A stretch of DNA of 64,000 nt from PGYR01 sp041675005 (GTDB taxonomy: Bacteria > Bacteroidota > Ignavibacteria > Kapaibacteriales > UBA2268), in contig JBAYUQ010000008.1 of assembly GCA_041675005.1 (NCBI GenBank), forward strand, positions 56,368-120,367, given 5' to 3'. Shown in pieces: positions 36,180 through 44,680 of this stretch. The notes beneath the pieces are model-generated. The model saw nothing but the letters and a program-made list of their open reading frames with translations. It was not told the origin of the DNA and searched no databases. Numbering within the stretch: position 1 is the stretch's first letter; each line of letters opens with the position of its first letter. A program made the position numbers and the translations under genes.

Positions 36180-36355
36180 CTCTCCCCAAAAATCATGTTT
36201 CAACTCAAATTCAGTTGGTTTTTTGAATAATTTTACTTGACTCTTTGTGGGTTCATGCAACTAGAGACATGGCGGATAGTAACATCTTTACCAGATGTAT
36301 CCATACCTTGTAGTAAAATTAACAACCCAAATCTACCATCAGTATAAAACTTATT
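36180..36355 (-). pseudogene. Remnant of a polyphosphate kinase 2 (PPK2) family gene
   Basis: Read on the minus strand from 36355, the sequence gives FGLLILLQGMDTSGKDVTIR then HVSSCMNPQRVK. This is the PPK2 Walker A region; intact family members have GMDxSGKDGTIRHV and NPQG. A TAA at 36233-36235 interrupts it. In the same frame the next codons give SKKPTEFELKHDF, which matches the following PPK2 motif (SFKxPTxxELxHDFLWR). So about 58 codons of one frame are recognisable, with an internal stop, loss of the N-terminus (TGA at 36356-36358) and loss of everything after HDF. PPK2 enzymes phosphorylate nucleotides with polyphosphate and are usually 230-300 residues. The remnant is non-functional. 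A terminator hairpin in the right orientation survives just beyond it. Confidence 0.78.
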
Positions 36356-36386
36356 TCATATTATAATGATAGAAAATATATAAACT

Positions 36387-36404
36387 AATACTTGAAAAAG
36401 TATT
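36387..36404. repeat. Short inverted repeat in the PPK2-arg gap
   Basis: AATACTT (36387-36393) and AAGTATT (36398-36404) around GAAA. AT-rich, with no T-run after it; role unknown. Confidence 0.35.
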
Positions 36405-36489
36405 GATTATAACTTATTCCTTTTTTTTTTTCAATTATTCTTTTATGTTTGTGCCACAATGATGTTAACAAACACATATAACAAATTAG

Positions 36490-36512
36490 ATTTACCATTC
36501 CAAATGGTAAAT
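36490..36512 (+). promoter_or_regulatory. 23-base palindrome upstream of the arginine operon (candidate operator)
   Basis: Perfect arms ATTTACCATT (36490-36499) and AATGGTAAAT (36503-36512) with a 3-base centre. It lies about 160 bases before the first arg gene. The size and symmetry fit a dimeric repressor site. Whether it is an ArgR-type box is unknown; the sequence is not the E. coli ARG box. Confidence 0.5.
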
Positions 36513-36537
36513 ATATTTGCGAATATTCCTCAAGAGA

Positions 36538-36622
36538 CTGCTACTAGCAGGCGACATAGGGCGTAAGCACTTTCGCACCTTTGGCGTAAATTCTTTAAAT
36601 ACTAGTGAGCATTGCTTTCACT
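36538..36622 (+). promoter_or_regulatory. GC-richer, hairpin-forming leader of the arginine operon
   Basis: Between AT-rich flanks lies a G+C-richer stretch with hairpin CTGCT/AGCAG (36538-36542, 36546-36550), a 7-base direct repeat GGCGTAA (36560-36566 and 36583-36589) and hairpin AGTGA/TCACT (36604-36608, 36618-36622). It ends about 50 bases before the operon's first ATG. It could be a structured RNA leader or an attenuator. No known riboswitch was recognised. Confidence 0.35.
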
Positions 36623-36673
36623 ATTCAGATAACATTCAAATTTATTACCACTTAAAATTTATATTATAAAAAC

Positions 36674-37330
36674 ATGAAATTCAATATAACAATTGCTGAA
36701 AATAAGCATGTTGTACATGCTGTAGATATTTGTCAAATGATGGAAGTAGCAGCACAAAAGAGGGGAACGGGTATTGCAAAAAGAACCCCTGAATACATCA
36801 TTCAAAAAATTAAAGAAGGAAAGGCTGTAATTGCTTTTTATGAAGAGCAACTAGTAGGATTTTGTTATATAGAATCTTGGGAAGACCATAAATATATAGC
36901 GAATTCGGGGCTTATAGTTCATGAAGATTTTAGGAAAACTGGAGTAGCTAGGCAAATAAAACAAATGACGTTTGCTCTTTCGAGAAAGAAATTCCCAAAT
37001 GGAAAAATATTTGGGATAACTACTAGTGCGGCAGTTATGAAAATTAATTCTGATTTGGGTTACCGTCCTGTAACTTTCCCTGAACTTACAAAAGATGAAG
37101 ATTTCTGGGCGGGTTGTAAGAGTTGCTTGAATTATGATATACTCCAAAGGACTAATAAAGCAATGTGTCTTTGTACGGGGATGGTATATGATAATGAAAT
37201 GCAACCACAGTCTAACGATAAGGGAAGATGGGATAAGTTTTCAAGTTTTATGCTGGAGCGTAGAAAAAGAATAGAAGTTCAATCAAAGAAAATTCCAAAA
37301 TTATTAAGAGCATTAAAAAATGAAAAATAA
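36674..37330 (+). CDS. GNAT acyltransferase at head of arginine operon (candidate N-acylglutamate synthase)
   Basis: A 218-residue protein with a GNAT core at about 1-135: VVHAVDICQMMEVAAQKRGT, AVIAFYEEQLVGFCYIESWED and the CoA loop VHEDFRKTGVARQIKQMTFAL. A C-terminal extension has two CxxC-like pairs (CKSCLNYD, CLCTGMVYD). It is first in the operon and overlaps argG by 11 bases. No argA or argJ is present in the cluster, so the first step, acylation of glutamate, needs an enzyme. In Bacteroidetes this position holds a GNAT proposed to do it. The substrate acyl-CoA (acetyl or succinyl) is undetermined. Confidence 0.8.
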   Translation: MKFNITIAENKHVVHAVDICQMMEVAAQKRGTGIAKRTPEYIIQKIKEGKAVIAFYEEQLVGFCYIESWEDHKYIANSGLIVHEDFRKTGVARQIKQMTFALSRKKFPNGKIFGITTSAAVMKINSDLGYRPVTFPELTKDEDFWAGCKSCLNYDILQRTNKAMCLCTGMVYDNEMQPQSNDKGRWDKFSSFMLERRKRIEVQSKKIPKLLRALKNEK

Positions 37331-38510
37331 TAAAGTCGTACTTGCATTTAGTGGAGGTTTGGATACTTCTTATTGTGCCATATACCTATCAAAAGAAAAG
37401 AACTTAGAAGTTTACGCTGCCTTTGCAAATACAGGCGGATTTACTGACCAAGATTTAGACAAAATTAAAATCAAAGCAGAATCATTAGGGGTAAAGCATT
37501 ATGTTACGCTTAATAAAAAACAAGAGTATTATGATAATATAATTAAATACTTGATATTTGGTAATGTTCTTAAAAATAACACATATCCTCTGTCGGTAAG
37601 TGCTGAAAGAGTTTACCAAGCAATTGCATTGGCAGAATATGCCAAATCTATCGGTGCTAGTTATATAGCTCATGGTTCAACAGGAGCTGGTAATGATCAG
37701 ATTCGATTCGATTTAATATTCGGCCTATTGGCACCTGAAATTCAGATACTTACCCCAATTAGAGAACAAAAATTGTCGAGAAAAGAGGAAATTAAGTACT
37801 TAATTGAACACGGTATAGATATGGACTGGGAAAAGTCCAAATATTCGGTGAACAAAGGCCTCTGGGGAACTAGCGTAGGTGGAGAAGAAACGCTAACTTC
37901 TGAGAAAGCACTACCAGAAAGTGCTTACCCTAGTCAACTAGTTGCAAGCATTCCATCTAGAATTAGACTATGTTTTAAATCAGGTGAATTGTGTGGAATA
38001 GATGATCAACTAATGACTCCAATAGAATGTATAGAGAAACTGGAAAATATTGCCAGCAAATATGCTATAGGAAGAGACATACATACTGGAGATACAATCA
38101 TCGGTATCAAAGGTAGAGTAGGTTTCGAAGCAGCGGCAGCAAGTATAATAATCAAAGCTCATCATAGTTTAGAAAAACATATACTTTCAAAATGGCAACT
38201 TCATTGGAAAGAGCAATTGGGTTCGTGGTACGGTATGTTTATTCATGAAGCTCAGTATTTTGACCCTGTTATGAGAAATATAGAATCTTTTTTAAGGGAT
38301 TCACAAACAAATATTATAGGTACAGTATATGTAGAATTACATCCATACAGATTTACCATAGAAGGTATTAACTCCGAATTTGATAAGATGAATTATGGTG
38401 GAAACGAATATGGAGAAACTAATAATAATTTCACTTCAGACGATGTTATCGGATTTACAAATATACTTAAAAACTCAATGTCCCAATTTACTAGCGAGGT
38501 TCCAAAATGA
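37320..38510 (+). CDS. argG: Argininosuccinate synthase
   Basis: A 396-residue ATP-dependent enzyme that joins citrulline and aspartate into argininosuccinate. The pyrophosphatase loop AFSGGLDTSYCAI is at residues 9-21. AERVYQAIALAEYAKSIGASYIAHGSTGAGNDQIRFDL (about 93-130) carries the citrulline/aspartate-binding region. EIQILTPIRE and the SVNKGLWGTSVGGEETLTS block are conserved. Length is typical. It starts 11 bases inside the GNAT gene and its stop overlaps the argC start (ATGA), as in a tightly coupled operon. It acts after argF' and argE and before argH. Confidence 0.97.
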   Translation: MKNNKVVLAFSGGLDTSYCAIYLSKEKNLEVYAAFANTGGFTDQDLDKIKIKAESLGVKHYVTLNKKQEYYDNIIKYLIFGNVLKNNTYPLSVSAERVYQAIALAEYAKSIGASYIAHGSTGAGNDQIRFDLIFGLLAPEIQILTPIREQKLSRKEEIKYLIEHGIDMDWEKSKYSVNKGLWGTSVGGEETLTSEKALPESAYPSQLVASIPSRIRLCFKSGELCGIDDQLMTPIECIEKLENIASKYAIGRDIHTGDTIIGIKGRVGFEAAAASIIIKAHHSLEKHILSKWQLHWKEQLGSWYGMFIHEAQYFDPVMRNIESFLRDSQTNIIGTVYVELHPYRFTIEGINSEFDKMNYGGNEYGETNNNFTSDDVIGFTNILKNSMSQFTSEVPK

Positions 38511-39466
38511 TTAAAGTTGGGGTAGTAGGAAGTAGCGGCTATGTAGCTGGTGAATTAATCAGATGCCTAGTTCATCATCCTAAAGTTGAGATTGACTTTC
38601 TTTATAGTCATTCGAATGAAGGCAAATCTGTATCAGATATACATACAGATTTGATAGAGTATTCAAAACTAGTTTTCACGCAGGTGATTAATCCTGAAAC
38701 AGACATAGTATTTCTATGTACGGGTCATGGTAATTCTAGTAAATTCCTATCGGAACATAAATTCTCAGATAATACTAAGATTATAGACCTTAGCAATGAT
38801 TTCAGAGTTAACAATGATAAATTCGTTTACGGATTAGTAGAGCATAACCGAGAGCTTATTAAAAAATCAAATCACGTAGCAAATCCGGGATGTTTTGCAA
38901 CAGCAATACAACTGGGACTAATGCCACTTGCATCAAAAAATGTTTTGAATGATGATATACATATAAATGCTATTACTGGTTCTACTGGTGCTGGGCAGTC
39001 ATTATCAGAGACTAGCCATTTCACTTGGAGGAATAACAATATCTCTGTGTATAAAGCATTCCAACATCAGCATATACCTGAGATAAAGCAAACAATACAA
39101 TCTCTTCAAAATGATTTTAATTCTGAGCTAAATTTAATCCCAATAAGAGGGAATTTCACCAGAGGTATATTTACAACTATTTATACAAAATCTAGTTTAT
39201 CAGAAACTGAATTAGTAGATTTATATAATGATTATTATAAAGAAGAACCTTTTGTTTTCATTTCAAATAATCAAATCGACTTAAAACAGGTTGTAAATAC
39301 TAATAACTGCATTATTCAGGTTCAAAAGATTGGCAATAAGGTGCTAGTAACTTCAATAATAGACAATCTATTAAAAGGAGCTGCAGGGTCAGCAATTCAG
39401 AATATGAATCTAATTTTTGGACTAGAAGAGACAACAGGATTGAAGTACAAAGGGAGCTACCATTGA
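38507..39466 (+). CDS. argC: N-acetyl-gamma-glutamyl-phosphate reductase
   Basis: A 319-residue NADPH-dependent reductase that converts N-acylglutamyl phosphate to the semialdehyde, the third step of the arginine pathway. The N-terminal Rossmann motif is VGVVGSSGYVAGELIRCL. The catalytic Cys129 is in VANPGCFATAIQLGLMPL, and the active-site His region follows (HTF-type segment in SETSHFTWRNNNISVYKAFQHQHIPEI). Length fits the short class of ArgC. It overlaps argG by 4 bases, with the next gene 1 base after its stop. In Bacteroidetes the N-acyl group may be succinyl rather than acetyl. Confidence 0.96.
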   Translation: MIKVGVVGSSGYVAGELIRCLVHHPKVEIDFLYSHSNEGKSVSDIHTDLIEYSKLVFTQVINPETDIVFLCTGHGNSSKFLSEHKFSDNTKIIDLSNDFRVNNDKFVYGLVEHNRELIKKSNHVANPGCFATAIQLGLMPLASKNVLNDDIHINAITGSTGAGQSLSETSHFTWRNNNISVYKAFQHQHIPEIKQTIQSLQNDFNSELNLIPIRGNFTRGIFTTIYTKSSLSETELVDLYNDYYKEEPFVFISNNQIDLKQVVNTNNCIIQVQKIGNKVLVTSIIDNLLKGAAGSAIQNMNLIFGLEETTGLKYKGSYH

Positions 39467-39467
39467 T

Positions 39468-40583
39468 ATGAAATTATTTGATGTATATCCACGTTTTGAC
39501 ATAGAAATTGAACGTGCAGAAGGTGTTAATTTATATGATAAGGAGGGCAGCCAATATTTAGATTTATATGGAGGTCACGGTGTTATCTCTATAGGTCATA
39601 GCCATCCAACTTTTGTGAAGAGTATAAAGGTTCAATTGGATAAAATCAGTTTTTATTCGAACTCTATACAGATGCCAAGCCAAGAAGAATTAGCAGACAA
39701 ATTAACTGATATTTCTGGTTATAAAGATTTTAAATTATTCTTGTGTAATAGCGGTGCAGAAGCCAATGAGAACGCAATTAAACTTGCTTCATTTCATACG
39801 GGTAAATCGAAAGTTATCGCCTTCAAAGGTAGTTTTCATGGGCGAACAGCAGCTGCGCTAAACGTAACAGATAATATTAAATTATCAGCGCCAATTAATA
39901 TAAATAATTTCCCTGTTGAATTCATTGAATTGAACAATGAGGAGCAGCTTATACAAGCAATAAGCGGTGATGATGTATGTGCAGTTATTTGCGAAGGGAT
40001 ACAAGGAGTTGGTGGCTTAGATTTGCCTAGTAACGACTATTTGAAATTCCTCAGAAACCAGTGTAGTCAAAATAATATTATTCTAATCCTAGATGAAATC
40101 CAAAGTGGTAGCGGAAGAACAGGTAAGTACTTCGCACACCAATTTGCGGATATAGAAGCTGATATAATCACTATGGCAAAGGGAATAGGCAATGGCTTCC
40201 CAATAGCTGGATTATTAATCAACCCAAAAATAAAAGCAAAACACGGCTTGTTAGGCACTACTTTTGGCGGAAGTTACTTAGCGTGTGCCGCTGGCTTATC
40301 AGTCGTTGAAGTAATAGAAAAAGAGAATTTGATGATGAACTCAACTGAGATTAGTAATTATATAAATGAAGAATTAGGTCATCTGAAAATAAAAGGAAAA
40401 GGTCTGATGATTGGGTTAGAGTTCGATTTCCCGATAAAAGAATTAAGATCTAAATTATTATTCAAACATAAGATATTTACTGGCTCATCTGCTAATCCGA
40501 ACTTACTGAGAATTCTGCCACCATTGACTATAACAAAAGAACAAATAAGCCCATTTATCAAAGCTATTAAGGAGCTAACATAA
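39468..40583 (+). CDS. argD: Acetylornithine (or succinylornithine) aminotransferase
   Basis: A 371-residue class III PLP aminotransferase making N-acylornithine from the semialdehyde with glutamate. YLDLYGGHGVISIGHSHPTF is at the start, CNSGAEANENAIKLA and KVIAFKGSFHGRTAAALNVT follow, and LILDEIQSGSGRTGKYFAH holds the PLP-contacting Asp. The Schiff-base lysine is Lys238 in ITMAKGIGNGFPIAG. Its stop overlaps the next start (TAATG), so translation is coupled to argF'. The enzyme belongs to the OAT/ArgD family; operon position makes ArgD the clear choice over GABA or ornithine transaminases. Confidence 0.96.
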   Translation: MKLFDVYPRFDIEIERAEGVNLYDKEGSQYLDLYGGHGVISIGHSHPTFVKSIKVQLDKISFYSNSIQMPSQEELADKLTDISGYKDFKLFLCNSGAEANENAIKLASFHTGKSKVIAFKGSFHGRTAAALNVTDNIKLSAPININNFPVEFIELNNEEQLIQAISGDDVCAVICEGIQGVGGLDLPSNDYLKFLRNQCSQNNIILILDEIQSGSGRTGKYFAHQFADIEADIITMAKGIGNGFPIAGLLINPKIKAKHGLLGTTFGGSYLACAAGLSVVEVIEKENLMMNSTEISNYINEELGHLKIKGKGLMIGLEFDFPIKELRSKLLFKHKIFTGSSANPNLLRILPPLTITKEQISPFIKAIKELT

Positions 40584-41533
40584 TGAAAAACTTCACTTCA
40601 ATTAATGATGTAAATAACGTTCAGGATTTACTTCAAAAAGCATTAGAAATCAAGCAAAATCCTTATGGCTATAAATCATTTGGTGAGAATAAAACCCTTG
40701 GTCTGATTTTTCTGAACCCTAGTTTACGTACAAGACTTAGCTCTCAGAAAGCTGCGCAAAACTTGGGTATGAATGTGATGGTAATGAATATGGGGCAAGA
40801 AGGTTGGCAACTAGAACTCGAAGATGGATCAATAATGGATTCGGGTGCCCAAGAGCATATAAAAGATGCGGCAGCAGTTATATCCCAGTATTGTGACATT
40901 ATTGGTGTCAGATCATTCGCGACTTTGAAAGATAGAGAATTTGATTACAAAGAAGAATTTTTTAATAAATTCATAGCTGGTGCAAATGTACCTCTTATCT
41001 CATTGGAAAGTGCTACACTGCATCCTCTCCAATCGTTTGCCGACCTAATTACAATAGAAGAACAAAAAAAAGTAAAGAGACCCAAAGTAGTTCTAACTTG
41101 GGCTCCTCACCCCAAAGTGTTGCCACAAGCCGTAGGCAACTCGTTTGCACAGTGGATGAGTAAGGCAGATGTAGATTTGACTATTACTCACCCCGCTGGA
41201 TTCGAACTTTCTGAAGAGTTCACGAAAGGCGCTAAGATAAGTCATAATCAAGATGAAGCTTTACAAGGTGCTGATTTTGTATATGCTAAAAATTGGTCGT
41301 CTTATTCTAATTATGGTTTAGTGAGTAACGATAAATCAGATTGGCAAATTACAAAAGAAAAAATGTCTTTGACTAACAATGGTAAGTTCATGCACTGTTT
41401 ACCGATAAGAAGAAATGTCGTAGCTTCTGATGAAGTTTTAGATTCCACAAATTCATTGATTCTTGAACAAGCAAACAACAGAACATTCGCCGCCCAAACT
41501 ATATTATTAGAGATGCTGAGAAATGAAGAATAA
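40583..41533 (+). CDS. argF': N-acylornithine carbamoyltransferase (ArgF'-type)
   Basis: A 316-residue carbamoyltransferase acting on N-acetyl- or N-succinylornithine instead of free ornithine, as known from Bacteroides and Xanthomonas. The carbamoyl phosphate loop is LNPSLRTRLSSQKAA (44-58). EHIKDAAAVISQYCDIIGVRSF, SATLHPLQSFADLITIEE and WAPHPKVLPQAVGNSFAQWM match that group, as does FMHCLPIRRN near the end. From memory of the Bacteroides fragilis enzyme, the residue deciding succinyl (Pro) versus acetyl (Glu) corresponds here to Gln90 (SGAQEH), which is neither. It overlaps argB by 11 bases. Presence of this enzyme and no ordinary argF means deacylation occurs after carbamoylation. Confidence 0.93.
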   Translation: MKNFTSINDVNNVQDLLQKALEIKQNPYGYKSFGENKTLGLIFLNPSLRTRLSSQKAAQNLGMNVMVMNMGQEGWQLELEDGSIMDSGAQEHIKDAAAVISQYCDIIGVRSFATLKDREFDYKEEFFNKFIAGANVPLISLESATLHPLQSFADLITIEEQKKVKRPKVVLTWAPHPKVLPQAVGNSFAQWMSKADVDLTITHPAGFELSEEFTKGAKISHNQDEALQGADFVYAKNWSSYSNYGLVSNDKSDWQITKEKMSLTNNGKFMHCLPIRRNVVASDEVLDSTNSLILEQANNRTFAAQTILLEMLRNEE

Positions 41534-42257
41534 ACTAGTAATCACAAAAATTGGTGGCAAATTCATAGATGATAAAGCAAAACTAGACAGCTTTATTTCG
41601 GAGTTTTCACAGATAAAAGGACCTAAAATATTAATACACGGTGGCGGAAATAAAGCCACTGAGATTAGTATTAGATTAGGTTTTGAGCCCAAGCTAATAG
41701 AAGGAAGAAGAATTACTACTAAAGATGATTTAGATGTAGTAGTGATGGTATATTCTGGTTTAATTAATAAATCAATAGTAGCAAAATTACAGGCGAAGAA
41801 TTGTAATTCTATAGGTTTATCTGGAGCAGATGGCAATACAATAACTGCCGTAAAAAGACCGGCTACAGACATAGATTATGGATTCGTTGGTGATGTGGCT
41901 ACTATTAATACTAACTCGATTGAGCAATTGCTAAATGCAGGGTTTACTCCTGTGTTTTCTGCAATTTGTCACGACGGTAATGGACAGTTATTCAATACAA
42001 ATGCAGATACAATTACTTCAGAGCTAGCAATAGCTATGAGTGATAAGTATGATGTAGAATTAGTATATCATTTTGAAAAAGATGGTGTTTTAGATGCTGA
42101 TGAGAATATTATGTCATCATTGAATATGCAAGAGTATTCGAATCTCAGGTCTAATTATGTAATTAAAGATGGGATGATCCCTAAAGTTGATAATTGTTTC
42201 AATGCATTAAAAAATAATGTATCAAATGTATGTATCGGCAATACTAAAATCGTGTAA
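41523..42257 (+). CDS. argB: Acetylglutamate (N-acylglutamate) kinase
   Basis: A 244-residue amino-acid kinase family enzyme that phosphorylates the gamma-carboxyl of N-acylglutamate. The N-terminal VITKIGGKFIDD has the phosphate-binding Lys/Gly loop, and PKILIHGGGNKATEISIRLG and EGRRITTKDDLDVVVMVYSGLINKSI carry the acyl-glutamate site. SAICHDGNGQLFNTNADTITSELA and FEKDGVLDADENI are the nucleotide region. Length is on the short side, typical of Bacteroidetes. It overlaps argF' by 11 bases and is followed after 5 bases by argE. There is no visible arginine-feedback N-terminal helix. Confidence 0.95.
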   Translation: MKNKLVITKIGGKFIDDKAKLDSFISEFSQIKGPKILIHGGGNKATEISIRLGFEPKLIEGRRITTKDDLDVVVMVYSGLINKSIVAKLQAKNCNSIGLSGADGNTITAVKRPATDIDYGFVGDVATINTNSIEQLLNAGFTPVFSAICHDGNGQLFNTNADTITSELAIAMSDKYDVELVYHFEKDGVLDADENIMSSLNMQEYSNLRSNYVIKDGMIPKVDNCFNALKNNVSNVCIGNTKIV

Positions 42258-42262
42258 AGATT

Positions 42263-43321
42263 ATGACAAATGAATTAAACTCTAATGCAGTAGAACTCCT
42301 AAAACAACTAATTGCTACTCAGTCATTCTCAGGTGAGGAAGACGAAACAGCAGCTATTATAGCAAACTGGTTGGAGTCAACTGGTGTGAGTATCAATAGA
42401 TCTATGAATAATATATGGGCAACCAATAAGTATTTCGATGAGACTAAGCCAACTATACTATTGAACTCTCATCACGATACTGTTAAACCAAATAAATCAT
42501 ATACTCGTGACCCATACAAAGCAAAAGTTGAAGACGGGAAACTATATGGGCTTGGTTCTAATGATGCTGGTGGGTGCTTAGTTTCACTTCTTTCTATTTT
42601 CGTTTATTATTATAATAGAACAGATTTGAAGTATAATATAATTGTATCGGCAACTGCTGAAGAAGAGAACTCAGGTGACAATGGGATAAGCAGTATATTA
42701 AGTTCACTTCCCGAAATTGACTTCGCTATAGTTGGTGAGCCAACCACTATGAATTTGGCTATAGCAGAGAAAGGATTAGTTGTAGTAGATGGATGCGCAA
42801 TAGGAATACCAGGGCACGCCGCACATACAAATACTGTCAATCCGATCTACAAAGCTATCAAAGATATAAATTGGATAGAGAACTATAAATTTCCACTAGT
42901 GTCTGAGTTTCTCGGTGAAGTGAAAATGAGTGTAACACAAATTAATGCAGGTCAACAGCATAACGTAGTTCCAGCGGAATGTAGCTTTGTAATAGACGTA
43001 AGAGTTAATGACCGATATACCAACCAGCAAGTATTCGACATTATAAATAAGAATACGGAAAGCAACTTGGTAGCTAGATCGTTCAAACTAAATTCCTCCT
43101 CCATTCCCAAAGAACATGAAATAGTAATGGCAGGGCTAAAACAGGGACGCGGAATATACGGTTCACCTACTTTGTCAGATCAAGCTAGGCTACACTGCCT
43201 TTCGCTAAAACTAGGCCCAGGCGATTCGACTAGGTCTCATTCATCTGATGAATATATTTACATCAGTGAGATTGAAGAGGGAATTGATTTATATATAAAA
43301 ATACTAAATGAAATACTATAG
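42263..43321 (+). CDS. argE: M20-family deacylase (acetylornithine/acylcitrulline deacetylase)
   Basis: A 352-residue M20 metallopeptidase-type enzyme. Metal ligands are visible: LNSHHDTVKP (His and catalytic Asp), GLGSNDAGGCLVSLL (bridging Asp), SATAEEENSGDNG (catalytic Glu and metal Glu), VGEPTTMNLAIAEKGLV, and a C-terminal DSTRSHSSDEYI with the last His. The dimerisation domain contains the GHAAHT motif. Because the operon uses an N-acylornithine carbamoyltransferase, its likely substrate is N-acylcitrulline, giving citrulline for argG. It lies 5 bases after argB and 9 before argH. Confidence 0.92.
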   Translation: MTNELNSNAVELLKQLIATQSFSGEEDETAAIIANWLESTGVSINRSMNNIWATNKYFDETKPTILLNSHHDTVKPNKSYTRDPYKAKVEDGKLYGLGSNDAGGCLVSLLSIFVYYYNRTDLKYNIIVSATAEEENSGDNGISSILSSLPEIDFAIVGEPTTMNLAIAEKGLVVVDGCAIGIPGHAAHTNTVNPIYKAIKDINWIENYKFPLVSEFLGEVKMSVTQINAGQQHNVVPAECSFVIDVRVNDRYTNQQVFDIINKNTESNLVARSFKLNSSSIPKEHEIVMAGLKQGRGIYGSPTLSDQARLHCLSLKLGPGDSTRSHSSDEYIYISEIEEGIDLYIKILNEIL

Positions 43322-43330
43322 GATAGAAGA

Positions 43331-44611
43331 ATGAAACTTTGGGACAAAGGATATACAATAGATAACACAGTAGATAAATACACTGTTGGCAATGATAGAA
43401 TACTTGATTTAAAACTAGCTAAATATGACGTGCTTGGCAACATAGCTCACGCAAAAATGCTTTGCAAAGTAGGGCTTCTGACTCAGTCTGAACTAGACGA
43501 AATTCTAAAAGGTTTAGCCATAATAGATAAATCGATTGCAGAAGGAAATTTTTCTATTGAAGAGGAATTTGAAGATGTGCATAGTAAAATTGAATTTGAA
43601 CTTGTGAAGCTAATTGGAGAAGCGGGAAAGAAAATACATTCTGCTCGTTCAAGAAATGATCAAGTTTTAGTTGACCTTCATTTATACACGAAAGATGAAT
43701 TAGTCGAAATCAAATCTTTAACAAAATCATTATTCGATACGCTTATAAACCTAAGTGAGAAATATAAAAATGTTTTAATGCCTGGATACACTCATCTACA
43801 GGTTGCGATGCCTTCTTCATTCGGCCTATGGTTTTCTGCTTATGCCGAGAGTTTGATAGATGATATTATAATGCTCAACGCAGCTTACAAAGTTGCTGAT
43901 CAAAATCCTTTAGGTTCAGCGGCAGGGTATGGTTCTTCGTTTCCAATAGATAGAGAAATGACTACAGATTTGTTGGGATTCAGCACTATGAAATACAATG
44001 TTGTAGCTTCACAAATGAGTAGAGGCAAATTAGAGAAAACAGTTTCATTTGCATTGGCATCTATATCTGGGACCTTATCAAAATTATCATCAGATATATG
44101 CTTATATATGAGCCAAAATTTTAACTTCATAGGTTTCCCAAAAGAATTAACAACTGGTTCTTCTATTATGCCACACAAACAAAATCCAGATGTATTTGAG
44201 CTATTAAGAGCTAAATCGAATAAAATACAGAATCTACCTTCTGAAATAACAATGATTACCAACAATCTTACTAGTGGCTATCACAGAGATTTACAATTAC
44301 TGAAAGAAAGCTTTATGAACGGTATTGACACTACAAAAGACAATCTAAAAGTTTGTAATTTCATGTTAGGGCATCTAAAAGTCAATGAGAATATATTAGA
44401 TAATAAAATATATGATTATCTATATAGTGTTGAGGAAGTTAACAAACTAGTTATGCAAGGAATCCCATTTAGAGAAGCTTATCAGCAGGTGGGAAAAGAT
44501 ATATTAGATAATAATTTCTCTCCAAACAAGAATATAACTCATACTCATCAAGGTAGTATAGGTAATTTGTGTTTGGACAAAATCATAGAAAAGTTTCAAT
44601 TAGAATATTGA
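43331..44611 (+). CDS. argH: Argininosuccinate lyase
   Basis: A 426-residue lyase of the fumarase/aspartase superfamily that splits argininosuccinate into arginine and fumarate. Conserved elements: FEDVHSKIEFELVKLIG with IHSARSRNDQVLVDLHLY (about 75-120), PGYTHLQVAMPSSFGLWFSAYAESL with the catalytic His, PLGSAAGYGSSFPIDRE, and the flexible signature loop GSSIMPHKQNPDVFELLRAKS containing the catalytic Ser. The start has a ATAGAAG sequence ahead of it. As the last gene of the operon it is followed 30 bases later by a strong terminator. Length is slightly shorter than E. coli ArgH (about 457), as in Bacteroidetes. Confidence 0.97.
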   Translation: MKLWDKGYTIDNTVDKYTVGNDRILDLKLAKYDVLGNIAHAKMLCKVGLLTQSELDEILKGLAIIDKSIAEGNFSIEEEFEDVHSKIEFELVKLIGEAGKKIHSARSRNDQVLVDLHLYTKDELVEIKSLTKSLFDTLINLSEKYKNVLMPGYTHLQVAMPSSFGLWFSAYAESLIDDIIMLNAAYKVADQNPLGSAAGYGSSFPIDREMTTDLLGFSTMKYNVVASQMSRGKLEKTVSFALASISGTLSKLSSDICLYMSQNFNFIGFPKELTTGSSIMPHKQNPDVFELLRAKSNKIQNLPSEITMITNNLTSGYHRDLQLLKESFMNGIDTTKDNLKVCNFMLGHLKVNENILDNKIYDYLYSVEEVNKLVMQGIPFREAYQQVGKDILDNNFSPNKNITHTHQGSIGNLCLDKIIEKFQLEY

Positions 44612-44641
44612 ATGAGTAAGGATTTGATAAAATTAATTTCC

Positions 44642-44680
44642 AAACCGTAGCTACACTTTTAAAGTTAGTTGCGGTTTTTT
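44642..44680 (+). terminator. Terminator of the arginine operon
   Basis: A 12-base stem (44642-44653 with 44666-44677, two G-T wobbles) around a 12-base loop, followed by a T-run to 44680, 30 bases after argH. Confidence 0.9.

Noticed and set aside
36162..36190. Match of GCGGAGGATGA to the 3' end of the tRNA-Ser at 45079, looking like an att-site or tRNA scar
   Set aside because: Only 11 bases agree and the rest of the stretch is read through by the frame of the PPK2 remnant; no integrase nearby points to it.
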